The notes below the pieces were generated by a model, which was given only the letters and a program-made list of their open reading frames with translations, had not been told where the DNA came from and made no database searches. Below are positions 42,449-52,075 of a DNA stretch of 64,000 nucleotides, piece by piece (positions within the stretch are counted from its first letter, which is position 1; each line of letters starts with the position of its first letter). Made by a program: the position numbers and the translations under genes. The stretch comes from Hymenobacter jeongseonensis (GTDB lineage: Bacteria > Bacteroidota > Bacteroidia > Cytophagales > Hymenobacteraceae), in the NCBI RefSeq assembly GCF_015694725.1, contig NZ_JADQDQ010000003.1, positions 62,001-126,000 on the forward strand. Direction: 5' to 3'.

Positions 42449-44215
42449 TTACTTCGCCAGCGCTACCGGCGTGCGGGTTGAGACCCCGTTTTCGTTGATG
42501 GCTTCGATGGTGAAATAATAGGGCCGGTCTTTGTCCATGCCTTTGAAGTAATACTCGTTGGCGCCGTGTACCATGATGCAGCTGTAGAGCTTGTCGGGGG
42601 CAAGGCCAGTGTAGATGTTGTAGGCGTAGGCATTGGCTACTGGAGCCCATTTTAGCCAGGCGCTGCGCTTGTCTTTTTCAGTGCGCAGCACCACGAAATT
42701 TTTGACGGACGCAGGCTTCGTGCCACTGCCAAGCCCGAAGATGCGCAAGCCGCTGAGGGCAAATTTGCCGGTGGGCATGTGCACGTTTTCAAGCTTGATG
42801 AAGCGAGTTTTTACGGGCGCGGGCAGTTCGATATAGTCGTGCGGGACGTCAGTTTTGTTTCGGCTTTTATCTACTAATAGCTTCCAGATTTTGCCATCCA
42901 GTGAGCTGTAGAGCTTGTATTGGTGATAGACGCCTTTGGATTTGCCCAGAAATTCGGCGTCTTGGTCGGCGTAGTTGATTTGGATGGCCCGCACGGTGCT
43001 CACGCTGCCGAGGTCGGTCTGAATGAACTCGCCGGGGTTGCTAGTGGCGGCGCTCCAATAGGTCTTGATGTTTTCGTCGACGGCGTAGTTGGGCAGGTTG
43101 CCGCCGAGCGTGCTCGACACCTGCACCGGGCGCTGGTAGTTGAGCAGCATCCAGCCCGTGAACTTGCTCTTGGCGTGGTCGGCCGGGCCGTTGGGCAGGT
43201 AGTGTGGATAGTCTCCGAAAGTAGTGTTGGTGTAGAGCGTGCCGTCGGCGTCGAAGCCGGCGGGCCACAGGCCCAGGCGGCGCTCGAAGTTGTTTTTGCT
43301 GGAAAGAACCACCGTCGAAACGTGCCACCAGCTGTTCCACACGTCCTGAAAGGTGTTGCCGTGGCCGGCGCCCCGCGCAAAGCCGCCGGGCTTGTAGGCA
43401 AAGGGGTTATGCGGCTGCGGCGTGAATGGCCCGAGCGGCTGGTCGGCCACCTGCACGCCATCGGCATAGCCGCTGAATTCGGTGCCGGGCGCGCCGTATT
43501 GGAGGTAGTACTTGCCGGCGTACTTGGTCATCCAGGCGCCTTCCATGAACGGGTCGAGGAAGGTGTTGTCCAGGTATTCGCCAAAGCGCTGCCAGCCGAA
43601 CTGCTTGTCGTTGAGCCCAAACATCTCCTTGGGCTGCCCGATGGGCTGAAAGGTTTTGCGGCTAATCTGCTGGCCGTAGAGCGGGAATTCGTTGCTGCTG
43701 CCCCAATAGAGGTAAAGCTTTCCGTCGGTATCGAGGAAAAAGGCGGGGTCCCAGGCGCCGATTTGGAACGGCTCCACGGCCTCTTTCCACTCGTTGGCCT
43801 TGGGGTTGGTGCTCATCCAAATCGGAAAATCCTTGTTGTGCGTCGAGCCAAATACCAGCAGCGTGTCGCCGAGTACAAACACGGCCGGCGCGCACAGGTC
43901 GTCATATACCTTGTGCTGGGGCTTGAGAAAGGAGCGGGACACGAACTGCCAGTTCGATAAATCCTTGCTGTGCCAATAGCCCCACTGGTTGGTCGAAAAC
44001 AGGTAATAGTCGCCTTTATACAGCGTGATAACCGGGTCGGCGGTGGCGCGGTGCCGGCCGGCGGTGGCGAACTCCGGGATGGGCGTGTAGCCGTAATCCA
44101 GGTTCAGCGGATTGCAGTAGGTACGGAGCGGGGTGGACGTAGTGGTTTTGGGCTGCGCCTGGGTGGAAAGGCTCAGCAGCGTAAGAAGACAGAAGAAACA
44201 GATGCTTCTGAGCAT
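42449..44215 (-). CDS. GH43-like glycoside hydrolase with F5/8C and FN3 domains
   Basis: A 588-residue secreted enzyme from ATG 44215 with signal peptide MLRSICFFCLLTLLSLSTQA. The five-bladed propeller (about 25-340) shows the GH43-type acidic residues: RATADPVITLYKGDYYLFST (base), IGAWDPAFFLDTDGKLYLYW (middle Asp) and DPFMEGAWMTKYAGKYYLQY (acid Glu). A discoidin/F5-8C carbohydrate-binding domain (about 375-500) and a C-terminal FN3-like domain (about 505-588) follow. The exact substrate is unclear. It lies between repeats 5 and 6 in the polysaccharide locus. Confidence 0.85.
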   Translation of the reverse strand: MLRSICFFCLLTLLSLSTQAQPKTTTSTPLRTYCNPLNLDYGYTPIPEFATAGRHRATADPVITLYKGDYYLFSTNQWGYWHSKDLSNWQFVSRSFLKPQHKVYDDLCAPAVFVLGDTLLVFGSTHNKDFPIWMSTNPKANEWKEAVEPFQIGAWDPAFFLDTDGKLYLYWGSSNEFPLYGQQISRKTFQPIGQPKEMFGLNDKQFGWQRFGEYLDNTFLDPFMEGAWMTKYAGKYYLQYGAPGTEFSGYADGVQVADQPLGPFTPQPHNPFAYKPGGFARGAGHGNTFQDVWNSWWHVSTVVLSSKNNFERRLGLWPAGFDADGTLYTNTTFGDYPHYLPNGPADHAKSKFTGWMLLNYQRPVQVSSTLGGNLPNYAVDENIKTYWSAATSNPGEFIQTDLGSVSTVRAIQINYADQDAEFLGKSKGVYHQYKLYSSLDGKIWKLLVDKSRNKTDVPHDYIELPAPVKTRFIKLENVHMPTGKFALSGLRIFGLGSGTKPASVKNFVVLRTEKDKRSAWLKWAPVANAYAYNIYTGLAPDKLYSCIMVHGANEYYFKGMDKDRPYYFTIEAINENGVSTRTPVALAK

Positions 44216-44231
44216 AATGGAATTAAAAATG

Positions 44232-44342
44232 AACGTCATGCAGAGCGGAGCGAAGCATCTCGCTTGTGGTAGTAATCAAAGCTGTTGCAACGATTGATTT
44301 AGCAATGCACGCGAGATGCTTCGCTCCGCTCTGCATGACGTT
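44232..44342. repeat. Long palindromic repeat, copy 6 (GCGGAGC subtype)
   Basis: Perfect arms of about 32 bp starting AACGTCATGCAGAGCGGAGC. The subtype base pair (CGGAG/CTCCG) is shared by both arms and differs from other copies. It occupies most of the gap between the GH144-like and GH43-like genes. Confidence 0.9.
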
Positions 44343-44354
44343 TGAAAATTAGGC

Positions 44355-45728
44355 TCATTTGGTAACCGGCTTAAGCATCGGGCTTTCAAAACCCAGCTTG
44401 GTCATGCCGCGCTGCACGTCGGGGGAGCTCATGAACAGCTTCCAAAGCAGGCCCGTGCGGTGGTTTTCTATCATGCCCACAATGGGGCCCTGGTCGATGG
44501 CGAGGTAAGATTTGGCGTACCAGTTGTGCTGCTCGCTGAAGCCATCAACGAAGCCGTACTCGCCCCAGATTTTGTCGCCTAAGTCGTAGTAAAAGTGCTT
44601 CAGCGCACGCATCGAGTGCTCCGGCGTGTAGGGGAAGGCCGAAAGCGCGGCGGTAGGCGAAATCACGCCCAAATCTTCTTTGGGATTGTGCGCGGCATAG
44701 CCTTTGTGGCTGTCGGAAGCCGTCAGGCCCCAGTTATTGGGGCCGTAGCCTTTGTACTTCTTGGGGTTGTCTACGCAGTAGGCGTAGTTGATGAGCGTGT
44801 GGTTCTGGTTTTGCTGCCAGTAGTCGGCGTACTGGTCTTTGAGGCCGTGGGGGTTGATGCCCAGAAAAGAATAGTGCGTGAAAAACAGCGGTCCGCCCAA
44901 GTCCGGGCCCAGCGGCAGCTTGACGCCATAGTACTCCTTGCCGTTTTTAAACTCCGGCCCCACGGCCCAGCCTTGGTCGTACACCGGTTTTTCGATGGCG
45001 TATTTGGGCGAAGACGCGGCCAGCACGTAGGTAATCAGGCACTCGTTCCAGCCGTGAATCTGGTGGTTCATGCTCCAGCCGTTGTTGGGGCTCCAGTGCC
45101 AGTACAGCACGTTTTGGCCGCCCTGGGTTTGCCAGTTCCACTCCACGTTTTCCCACATCCAGAGAATGTGGTTGCGCACGTCGCGCTCAATGGGCGTATC
45201 GCCGGTGAAGTACTGGCGGGCACAAATCAGGCCTTCCATCAGGAATGACGTTTCCACAATGTCACCCCCGTCGTCCTTGGCGCCAAAGCGAATGACCTTG
45301 CCCGTAGCTCCGTCCATCCAGTGCGGGAACACGCCGTGGAACTGGTCGGCTTTCTCCAAAAACCGCACGATTTTGTAGATGCGCGTGGCGGCCTGCTCGC
45401 GGGTTATCCACTTGCGGTCGGCGGCCACGATGATGGCCATGATGCCGAAGCCGGTGCCGCCGGTGGTCACCACCTCGTTGCCATAATCATAGGCCACGTT
45501 GCTGCGCTCGCGCGACATGCCCGATACCGGGTGCCCAAAGTCCCAGAAATACCGGAACGTCTGCTTCTGCACCAGGTCCAGCAGCTGGTCGTCGGTGAGG
45601 TTGCGGGGCCGCTTGGTGGCGTCGAAGGCCACCTTCTTGACCGGGGCTTTTTTAGGTGCGGGCTTCGGCTGGGCCTGGAGCAAGCCAGGCAATAATAGCA
45701 GCAGGAGAAGTAAGGGTTTGGTGCTCAT
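44355..45728 (-). CDS. Glycoamylase-domain enzyme, GH144-like (putative endo-beta-1,2-glucanase)
   Basis: A 457-residue secreted protein from ATG 45728 (MSTKPLLLLLLLLPGLLQAQ); ATG 45737 is possible. The (alpha/alpha)6 glycoamylase domain (Pfam PF10091 type) is recognised by FRYFWDFGHPVSGMSRERSN, GGTGFGIMAIIVAADRKWI, DDGGDIVETSFLMEGLICAR, WHWSPNNGWSMNHQIHGWNE and FFTHYSFLGINPHGLKDQYA. The founding GH144 enzyme, an endo-beta-1,2-glucanase from the Bacteroidota Chitinophaga, belongs to this domain family. With a GH3 enzyme in the same locus this makes beta-1,2-glucan a plausible substrate. Other glycoamylase-type specificities cannot be excluded. Confidence 0.85.
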   Translation of the reverse strand: MSTKPLLLLLLLLPGLLQAQPKPAPKKAPVKKVAFDATKRPRNLTDDQLLDLVQKQTFRYFWDFGHPVSGMSRERSNVAYDYGNEVVTTGGTGFGIMAIIVAADRKWITREQAATRIYKIVRFLEKADQFHGVFPHWMDGATGKVIRFGAKDDGGDIVETSFLMEGLICARQYFTGDTPIERDVRNHILWMWENVEWNWQTQGGQNVLYWHWSPNNGWSMNHQIHGWNECLITYVLAASSPKYAIEKPVYDQGWAVGPEFKNGKEYYGVKLPLGPDLGGPLFFTHYSFLGINPHGLKDQYADYWQQNQNHTLINYAYCVDNPKKYKGYGPNNWGLTASDSHKGYAAHNPKEDLGVISPTAALSAFPYTPEHSMRALKHFYYDLGDKIWGEYGFVDGFSEQHNWYAKSYLAIDQGPIVGMIENHRTGLLWKLFMSSPDVQRGMTKLGFESPMLKPVTK

Positions 45729-45741
45729 AAGAATCATATAG

Positions 45742-45859
45742 AGACCGTCATGCTGAGCGCAGCCGAAGCATCTCGCGTGCATTAGCTAACTAATGCCTTT
45801 GCAACGATTGAGTTACTGCCACACGCGAGATGCTTCGACTGCGCTCAGCATGACGGTCT
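45742..45859. repeat. Long palindromic repeat, copy 7
   Basis: Arms of about 38 bp with one mismatch, beginning AGACCGTCATGCTGAGCGCA. Same subtype as copy 3. The outer AGACC/GGTCT pairing is specific to this copy. It lies between susD and the GH144-like gene, and the right arm is followed by TTTTTAATT. Confidence 0.9.
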
Positions 45860-45884
45860 TTTTAATTCAGGAAATTCCAACGGC

Positions 45885-47444
45885 TTAATAACCGGGGTTC
45901 TGCGTTAGGCGGCCGCCGCTCAGGTCAATCTGCGGCTGCGGAATGGGGTAAATCTCGTTCTTGCCCTTGGTGAACGTTTTGCCCTGCGCTGCGAAAATGG
46001 GCACGATGCGGCCTGGCTGCACGCTTTCTTGGCGCACAAGGTCGAAGAAACGGTCGTGCTCCAGGGCCAGCTCTACCCGGCGCTCCTGCCAGATGTTAGC
46101 CAGCGTGGCGGGCTTGGCGCCGAGGCCGGCGCGGGTGCGCACGGCGTTCAGGCTGGTCGTGGCCGCGGCTGTGTTGCCCAGTTGCAGGGCCGCTTCGGCA
46201 TTGATGAGCAGCACTTCGGCGTAGCGCAGAATGCGGATGTTCTTGGGCAGGAAGTCGTTGTTGCCGCAGTTCGGTTCCTTGGTGCGGCTGTGGTAGGCCT
46301 TGTAGCTATAGCGCAAGCCCTCCACCGAGTCCTTGCTCGGAATGCGGAAGCCGTCCCAGAGCACCGTGCCCGTGGAGCGCTGCCCGGCCGGAGCCGTGGG
46401 CTGAATGAAGATGATGCTGCCTGCCCGGCGCACGTCGTTGGGCTCGTAGGCATCGGCCAGCTGCTGGGTGGGGGTGTTGAAGCCGAAGCCCAAGTCGGCC
46501 CAGCCGCCGCGGCCGCCGGAGCGCGGGCCCTGGCTCACGGTGTACAGCTCCACGGCCGAGTTGTTGCACGCCGCGTTGATGCCCGTCTGCACCTCAAACA
46601 CCGATTCCGAGCTGTTGGCGCCCACCACGCGCCAGACATCGGCGTAGGTGGGGTAGAGGGCGTAGGCGCCCGAAGTGCCCTGGATAATCTCGTTGGTCAG
46701 CTCAAATGCTTTCTGGTAGTTTTTCTGGTAGAGATATACCTTGGCCAGCATGCCCTGAGCGGCGGCTTTGGTTGCGCGGCCGGTTTCGGTGGCACCCTTG
46801 ATGGGCAGGTTGTCAACCCCAAATTGCAGGTCGTCGATGATGAACTGGTAGATTTCTTCGGCCGTGGCCCGCTGCTGAAATTCGGGGCTGTTGATTTCCG
46901 ACGCCAGCGGCACGCGGTCGAGCTTGGGCACACCCCCAAACAGGCGCACCATGTTGAAATAGAAGTACCCGCGCAGAAAGCGAACCTCCCCCAGCAAACG
47001 GTTTTTCACGGCATCCTCGGCGGGGCTCAGCGGGATTTTATCCAGCGCCTGATTGGCACGCGAAATGCCCTGGTAGTAGCCGTTCCAGGCGTTGTTGATG
47101 TTGCTGTTGGTCGAAGTCAGCGTGAAATTGTCGACCTGGGCGGCGTCGCCGTAGTCGTTCGGCGTGCTGCCTTTTTCGGAATCATCCGAAGCAATGTCGG
47201 TGAGAATGACGAACTGCAAGCCGTGCACATCGGGACCGAAGCCGCCGAGGTACATGGAGTTGTACACGCCGTCAACCAACTTTTGGGCAGCCGCCGGGTC
47301 CCGGCGAATGGCGTCTTCGCTGAGCTGGCCCTGAGGCGCTACATCCAGGAAATCTTTGCAGCCGCTGGCCACGGCCAGGGTTAGGGCCAGCGCGGCCGTG
47401 CCGGCGCGGCGGGGAAAGGCGGAGGCGGAGAAAAACGTTTTCAT
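45885..47444 (-). CDS. SusD/RagB family outer-membrane glycan-binding lipoprotein
   Basis: A 519-residue lipoprotein. The lipobox LAVASGC puts the acylated Cys at 29. SusD signatures are CKDFLDVAPQGQLSEDAI, then VDGVYNSMYLGGF, VRFLRGYFYFNMVRLFGGVP (the TPR-helix core) and the C-terminal IWQERRVELALEHDRFFDLV with YPIPQPQIDLSGGRLTQNPGY. It forms the lid on the SusC transporter that lies nine bases upstream. It captures oligosaccharide at the cell surface. Confidence 0.95.
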   Translation of the reverse strand: MKTFFSASAFPRRAGTAALALTLAVASGCKDFLDVAPQGQLSEDAIRRDPAAAQKLVDGVYNSMYLGGFGPDVHGLQFVILTDIASDDSEKGSTPNDYGDAAQVDNFTLTSTNSNINNAWNGYYQGISRANQALDKIPLSPAEDAVKNRLLGEVRFLRGYFYFNMVRLFGGVPKLDRVPLASEINSPEFQQRATAEEIYQFIIDDLQFGVDNLPIKGATETGRATKAAAQGMLAKVYLYQKNYQKAFELTNEIIQGTSGAYALYPTYADVWRVVGANSSESVFEVQTGINAACNNSAVELYTVSQGPRSGGRGGWADLGFGFNTPTQQLADAYEPNDVRRAGSIIFIQPTAPAGQRSTGTVLWDGFRIPSKDSVEGLRYSYKAYHSRTKEPNCGNNDFLPKNIRILRYAEVLLINAEAALQLGNTAAATTSLNAVRTRAGLGAKPATLANIWQERRVELALEHDRFFDLVRQESVQPGRIVPIFAAQGKTFTKGKNEIYPIPQPQIDLSGGRLTQNPGY

Positions 47445-47453
47445 CGGCGTGCG

Positions 47454-50400
47454 TTATTTAAAGTTGACGTTCAGCCCCAGCGTGATGGTGCGGCTAGTGG
47501 GGTAGGTGGTGGCTTCGATGCCCGAATCGAGGGGGCCGCCGGCCAGCTCCGGCGTAAAGCCGGTGTAATCGGTAATCGTGAACACGTTTTGGGCGGCGGC
47601 AAACACGCGCACCGACGCCAGACGCGCTTTTTCCAGAATGGCAGTGGGCAAGGTGTAGCCCACCACCAGGTTGGTGAGGCGCAGGTAGTCGCCTTTCTCC
47701 AGGAAATACGTCGAGTTCGGCATGCCGTTGGTCAGGGCCTTGGGGTTGGTGTTCGAGGGGTTGGTGGCCGTCCACCGGTCGTTGGCGAAGCTGGCTTCGA
47801 TGTTGTCGGTGTTGGTGGTGCGCAGCTGCTTTTTGGCGTTGTACACCTTGTTCTTCAAGTTGCCCGAAAACACAAACGAGAAGTCCACGTTGCGGTAGTT
47901 CACCCCGCCGTTGATGCCGAAGTACACGGGCGGCTGGTACGAGCCGAAGTAGCTGCGGTCCTTGAGGTCAATTACGTTGTCGCCGTTGATGTCGGCGTAT
48001 TTCAAGCTGCCGATTTCGCGCGGCCCCACGGTGGAAGTGGGCGAGCTGGCGATTTCGTCGGCGGTTTGGTACACGCCAATGGCGTCGAGCAGGAAGAAGC
48101 TGCCAGCCGCCACGCCGTTGTCGGACCGCGTCACCAGGTTGGTGCCGCCAAACAAGGCCTGCCCGCCGTTGAGGTTGGCAATGCGGTTCTTGTTGAAGGT
48201 CACGTTGGCGCCGATGTTGTAGGTCCAGTCGGGGCTGCTGCCAATGGCGGCGCGCCAGTTGAGGGCCGCCTCTACACCGCGGTTGGTGATGTCGGCCGCG
48301 TTGGTGATGTACTGGTTTTCGGGGTCGCCGAAGATGGCGGGAATGTTCACCGGAATCAGGGCATCGGAGGTGCGCTTGTCGTAATACGTCAACTCGCCGG
48401 TCAGGCGGTTGTCGAGGAAGCCGAACTCGATGGCGGCGTCGTACTCCGTGGTGGTTTCCCAGCGCACGTCGCGGTCCTTAATCTGGCGAATGGCGGCGCC
48501 CAGTACCGGCTGCCCGTTGATGACGTAGGGAATGTTGGCGTCCGCCGTCAGAATATAGGAGTCGGCCGGAATCTGGTCGTTGCCGAGCTGGCCGAAGCTG
48601 GCGCGCAGCTTCAGGAAATTCAGCGTGCTGTTGTCTTTCAGGAAGTTTTCTTCTGAAACCACCCAGCCCAGGCCCAATGAGGGGAAAAAGCCGAAGCGCT
48701 GGTCGCGGTTGAACTTCGACGTGCCGTCGTAGCGCAGGTTGGTGGTGAGCAGGTAGCGGTTGTTGTAAGCGTAGTTGATGCGGCCCAGCAGCGACAAGCG
48801 CCGGTCTTTGGCGGCCGAAGCGTTGTTTTCGGCCGTGTTGGGGTCGCCGGTGTTCAGGTACCACTGGTCGGGGTCGGCCGATACGTTTTTGCGGATGCCC
48901 GAAAACTCGCTGCGCAAGCCTTCTTCCACCACGTTGCCCACCAGCAACGTCAGGTTGTGCAACTCGTTGAAAGTGCGCTGGTAGGTGGCGGTGTTTTCCC
49001 AGAGGTAGCGGTAGGCGCCCACTTGGGTCACGGCCAGGTTGCTGCGGTCGTTGCGTTGGTTGCCGCCCGTGGTGATGAACGTGCTGCCGTCGTTGCGGTA
49101 CTGGAAGTCGTACACGCGGCGGTTGTCGGAATTCAAGTCCACGTTGATGGCCGAGCGCAACGTCAGGCCTTCTATCGGCCGCAGGTCGATGCCGATGTTG
49201 CCCTGCAAGCGGTTTTCGAGGGATTTGTTGTCGTTTTTCTCGATGTTCAGCACGGGGTTGCCCACGTTGCCAAAGGCCGAGGTGTTGCCGTACAAGCCGT
49301 TTTCTTTGGCTCGAATAATCGGGGCGGCGCGGTAGGCGTTGCCGTAGGCCGTGCCGATGTTCACGTCGCGCGTGTCGGCGTGGCTGAACGAAGCCTGCGA
49401 GCTAATCGTCACCTTGTCCGACAGGTTGAACGAGGTGTTGGAGCGCACCGTCAGGCGCTTGAACTTGTTGTTGATGACCGTGCCATCGTCCTGCAGCAAA
49501 TTGCCCGAGAAATAATAGCGCACGCTTTCCGTCGCGCCCGATACCGCCAGGTTGTGGTTTTGGTAGGTGCCGCGCTGCAAAATTTCGTCGTACCAATCGG
49601 TGGAACCCGTGAAGGTCGGAATCACCGTAGACGGCGAGGTGTCTTTGAGGTAGTTGACGTACTGCGTGGCATCGGCCATGTCCACTAGGCGGGCGGCTTG
49701 CTTGAAGCCGGCCGTGCCGCTGTAGCTCAGCATGGGCTTGCCCAGCGCGCCTTTTTTGGTGGTCACGATAATCACGCCATTGGCCCCGCGCACGCCGTAG
49801 ATGGCGGCCGCCGAAGCATCTTTCAGCACGTCAATGCTCGCAATGTCGGCATTGCTCAGGTTGCGGATGTCGGTGGTTTGCACCCCATCTACCACGTACA
49901 ACGGCTCGGCGCCGCCAAGCAGCGTGCCCGTGCCCCGGATGCGCACCTTGGGCTGCGAGTTAGGCGTGCCGTCGCTAATGATTTGCACGCCGGCAATCTT
50001 GCCCTGCAGTGCTTGCGTGGGCGTTTGCACCGGCTGGTTCACAATTTCGGCGCCGTCTACGCGGGCTACTGCGCCGGTCAGGTCTTGGCGGCGCTGCGTG
50101 CCGTAGCCCACCACCACTACTTCGCTCAGGGCTTTGGCATCGGGCACCAGCGCCACGTTGATGGTCGTTTGGGTTCCCACCACCACTTCCTGCGAGGTGT
50201 AGCCCACAAATGAGAACACCAACGTGGTGTTCTCGGGCACGGAGATGGTGAACTTGCCGTCCATATCGGTCTGGGTGCCATTGCTGCCGCCTTTGATGAC
50301 GACGTTCACGCCGGGCAAGCCCACGCCTTTCTCGTCCACCACCCGGCCGGTGACTGTTGCATCGGCAGGTGCCGCGGGTGCCACCGGCGCCGCCACGGGC

Positions 50401-50753
50401 CGCAGAATGATGGCATCGTTGATGAGCTTATAATTGATTTGCAGCGGCTCCAGCAATTGGCTCAGCAACTGGGCCAAGGGCTGGCCCACGGCATTCACCG
50501 ATACGCGCCGGTTGGCGCCGATGAGCTGCCGACTGTACTGAAAGCGCACATTGGCCTGGTTTTCCAGCTTGCTCAGCACGGTGGCCATGCGTTCCTCTTT
50601 TGCCTGCAGCGTAATGAGCTGGTCTAAAACGGGCGGGGCTGCCGAGGCCGCCGCCGATGTGATGCTGCCCAGCAGGCACAGCAGCAGGGCCGGAAGCAGT
50701 GCCAGGCGCCGGAAGCGTGGCAGCAGTGGCGGGAATTGTAATCGAATGTTCAT
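47454..50753 (-). CDS. SusC/RagA family TonB-linked outer-membrane transporter with STN domain
   Basis: A 1099-residue protein from ATG 50753 (MNIRLQFPPLLPRFRRLALL). After the signal region an STN domain (about 45-120: LITLQAKEERMATVLSKLEN, FQYSRQLIG) precedes a CarboxypepD_reg domain (GRVVDEKGVGLPGVNVVIKG), the TonB box region, the plug (LSEVVVVGYGTQRRQDLTGA, VRIRGTGTLLGGAEPLYVVDG) and a 22-strand barrel. The STN domain normally contacts a FecR anti-sigma factor, and fecR and an ECF sigma lie immediately upstream. That implies transenvelope induction by the imported glycan. Confidence 0.95.
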   Translation of the reverse strand: MNIRLQFPPLLPRFRRLALLPALLLCLLGSITSAAASAAPPVLDQLITLQAKEERMATVLSKLENQANVRFQYSRQLIGANRRVSVNAVGQPLAQLLSQLLEPLQINYKLINDAIILRPVAAPVAPAAPADATVTGRVVDEKGVGLPGVNVVIKGGSNGTQTDMDGKFTISVPENTTLVFSFVGYTSQEVVVGTQTTINVALVPDAKALSEVVVVGYGTQRRQDLTGAVARVDGAEIVNQPVQTPTQALQGKIAGVQIISDGTPNSQPKVRIRGTGTLLGGAEPLYVVDGVQTTDIRNLSNADIASIDVLKDASAAAIYGVRGANGVIIVTTKKGALGKPMLSYSGTAGFKQAARLVDMADATQYVNYLKDTSPSTVIPTFTGSTDWYDEILQRGTYQNHNLAVSGATESVRYYFSGNLLQDDGTVINNKFKRLTVRSNTSFNLSDKVTISSQASFSHADTRDVNIGTAYGNAYRAAPIIRAKENGLYGNTSAFGNVGNPVLNIEKNDNKSLENRLQGNIGIDLRPIEGLTLRSAINVDLNSDNRRVYDFQYRNDGSTFITTGGNQRNDRSNLAVTQVGAYRYLWENTATYQRTFNELHNLTLLVGNVVEEGLRSEFSGIRKNVSADPDQWYLNTGDPNTAENNASAAKDRRLSLLGRINYAYNNRYLLTTNLRYDGTSKFNRDQRFGFFPSLGLGWVVSEENFLKDNSTLNFLKLRASFGQLGNDQIPADSYILTADANIPYVINGQPVLGAAIRQIKDRDVRWETTTEYDAAIEFGFLDNRLTGELTYYDKRTSDALIPVNIPAIFGDPENQYITNAADITNRGVEAALNWRAAIGSSPDWTYNIGANVTFNKNRIANLNGGQALFGGTNLVTRSDNGVAAGSFFLLDAIGVYQTADEIASSPTSTVGPREIGSLKYADINGDNVIDLKDRSYFGSYQPPVYFGINGGVNYRNVDFSFVFSGNLKNKVYNAKKQLRTTNTDNIEASFANDRWTATNPSNTNPKALTNGMPNSTYFLEKGDYLRLTNLVVGYTLPTAILEKARLASVRVFAAAQNVFTITDYTGFTPELAGGPLDSGIEATTYPTSRTITLGLNVNFK

Positions 50754-50906
50754 AAGGAAATGGGTAAGGTGGGTGGGAATCACTCTTGGCCGGCGGGCCT
50801 CAAACGGAAAGTCCAATGTACCGGAGTGCGCTGAAGCAGCCATAGCAGGAGCCGGAATCGATTGCGGAATTTAGAGCATTTATGAAAAGGGGAGAAGGTT
50901 GCTCGG

Positions 50907-51929
50907 CTACTCCGCCGCGCAGGGTTGGCTGGTGAATAAAATTCGGCCATCGGCCTGCTTATAGGATGCGCCCAAAGCCTCGCAGATGATATCCAGCTTG
51001 GTGAAAAGCGGCTCGTCGGCCAGCCTCAGGTTGAGCGTGCAGTGGCGCAAGCCCGCCGCATCGTACTCAATGGCTACGCCGTACGCTTTTTCGAGCGCCG
51101 TCAGAATTTCTGCCACCGGCCGGTCGTTGAAAACAAATGGCTGGGGCGCAAGCAGCGCCGGTTGGGCCATCACCTCGCGGCGCAGCTGCTGGCGGCCGGC
51201 CGAGTAGACGGCCTGCTGGTTGGGCAGCACCACCAGGCTGGCTGCGGCAGCACCGGGCACCGCAACCCGCGGACTCACCCGCACCCGGCCCGTGCGCACC
51301 TGCACCTGGGCTTCGGACTGCCCGGCAAAAGCCTGCACCCGAAAGCTGGTGCCCAATACCGTTGTCACCACTTGGTCGGTGTATACCAGGAAGGGGTGGG
51401 CCGCGTCGTGAAAAACATCGAAAAATGCCTCGCCCGTCAGGTAGACCTTCCGCTGCGCCCCGGAAAATGCGCGAGGGTATTTCAGGGAACTGGCCGGCGC
51501 CAGGGTAATGATGCTGCCGTCGGGCAAGGCCACGCGGGCAGAACGGGAAGTGGGGTTGGCCGCCACAACCCAAGTGGCATTACGTGGCGCAGTAGCTGAT
51601 TGCCAAATAGCAATGGTGGCTGCCGGGCCGCCACCGTTGAAGAGTGCCAAAATGCCCACTCCCAACGCAAATAGGGCTGCTGCTGCCCACTTAACTCCGC
51701 CCGAGGGCCACAACGTACGGGCCGCCGAAACGGGCGGAATGTCTGCCGCTTGCTGGGCAATTCGTTGCCAAACCGTGGCAACCAGCTCGGCCTGTTCTTC
51801 GGCGGTGAGGCCCAGCTGCCGCTCCGAGCCGAGGCTTTGGTACCAGTGCTCGATGCGCTGTTTTTCCGTGGGCGTGCAGTCGCCTGTTTGGTAGCGATTC
51901 AACAGCGCATGGAATTCGGCTTGCGACAT
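50907..51929 (-). CDS. FecR family anti-sigma factor
   Basis: A 340-residue inner-membrane protein. The cytoplasmic N-terminal region (1-75) binds the sigma factor. One membrane helix (about 79-98, VKWAAAALFALGVGILALF) leads to a periplasmic FecR domain (TRSARVALPDGSIITLAPAS-like, GEAFFDVFHDAAHPFLVYT, VTTVLGTSFRVQAF) and a C-terminal DUF4974 domain (PVAEILTALEKAYGVAIEYD). It should interact with the STN domain of the downstream SusC protein. It lies 146 bases downstream of the sigma factor gene. Confidence 0.93.
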   Translation of the reverse strand: MSQAEFHALLNRYQTGDCTPTEKQRIEHWYQSLGSERQLGLTAEEQAELVATVWQRIAQQAADIPPVSAARTLWPSGGVKWAAAALFALGVGILALFNGGGPAATIAIWQSATAPRNATWVVAANPTSRSARVALPDGSIITLAPASSLKYPRAFSGAQRKVYLTGEAFFDVFHDAAHPFLVYTDQVVTTVLGTSFRVQAFAGQSEAQVQVRTGRVRVSPRVAVPGAAAASLVVLPNQQAVYSAGRQQLRREVMAQPALLAPQPFVFNDRPVAEILTALEKAYGVAIEYDAAGLRHCTLNLRLADEPLFTKLDIICEALGASYKQADGRILFTSQPCAAE

Positions 51930-52075
51930 ATGGGGGCCACCATAAGGGTGCTGGCTTAATAGTCAGTTACCGGCCGCAAACCCCTAAGCCTCCTGCCATA
52001 TTAAAATCATCCAGCACTTACCTCGACGCAGTTTATTAGCCCCGGTCAAGCTTATTAATATTGATAATAAGGTAT

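Noticed and set aside
19386..45859. Possible CRISPR or tandem repeat array
   Set aside because: The repeated units are dispersed singly in different gaps, are palindromic over their whole length and have no spacers or cas genes.
46029..47384. 451-codon plus-strand ORF
   Set aside because: Antisense to susD, whose lipobox and family motifs are clear.
47589..48656. 355-codon plus-strand ORF
   Set aside because: Antisense to susC; composition typical of a shadow frame.
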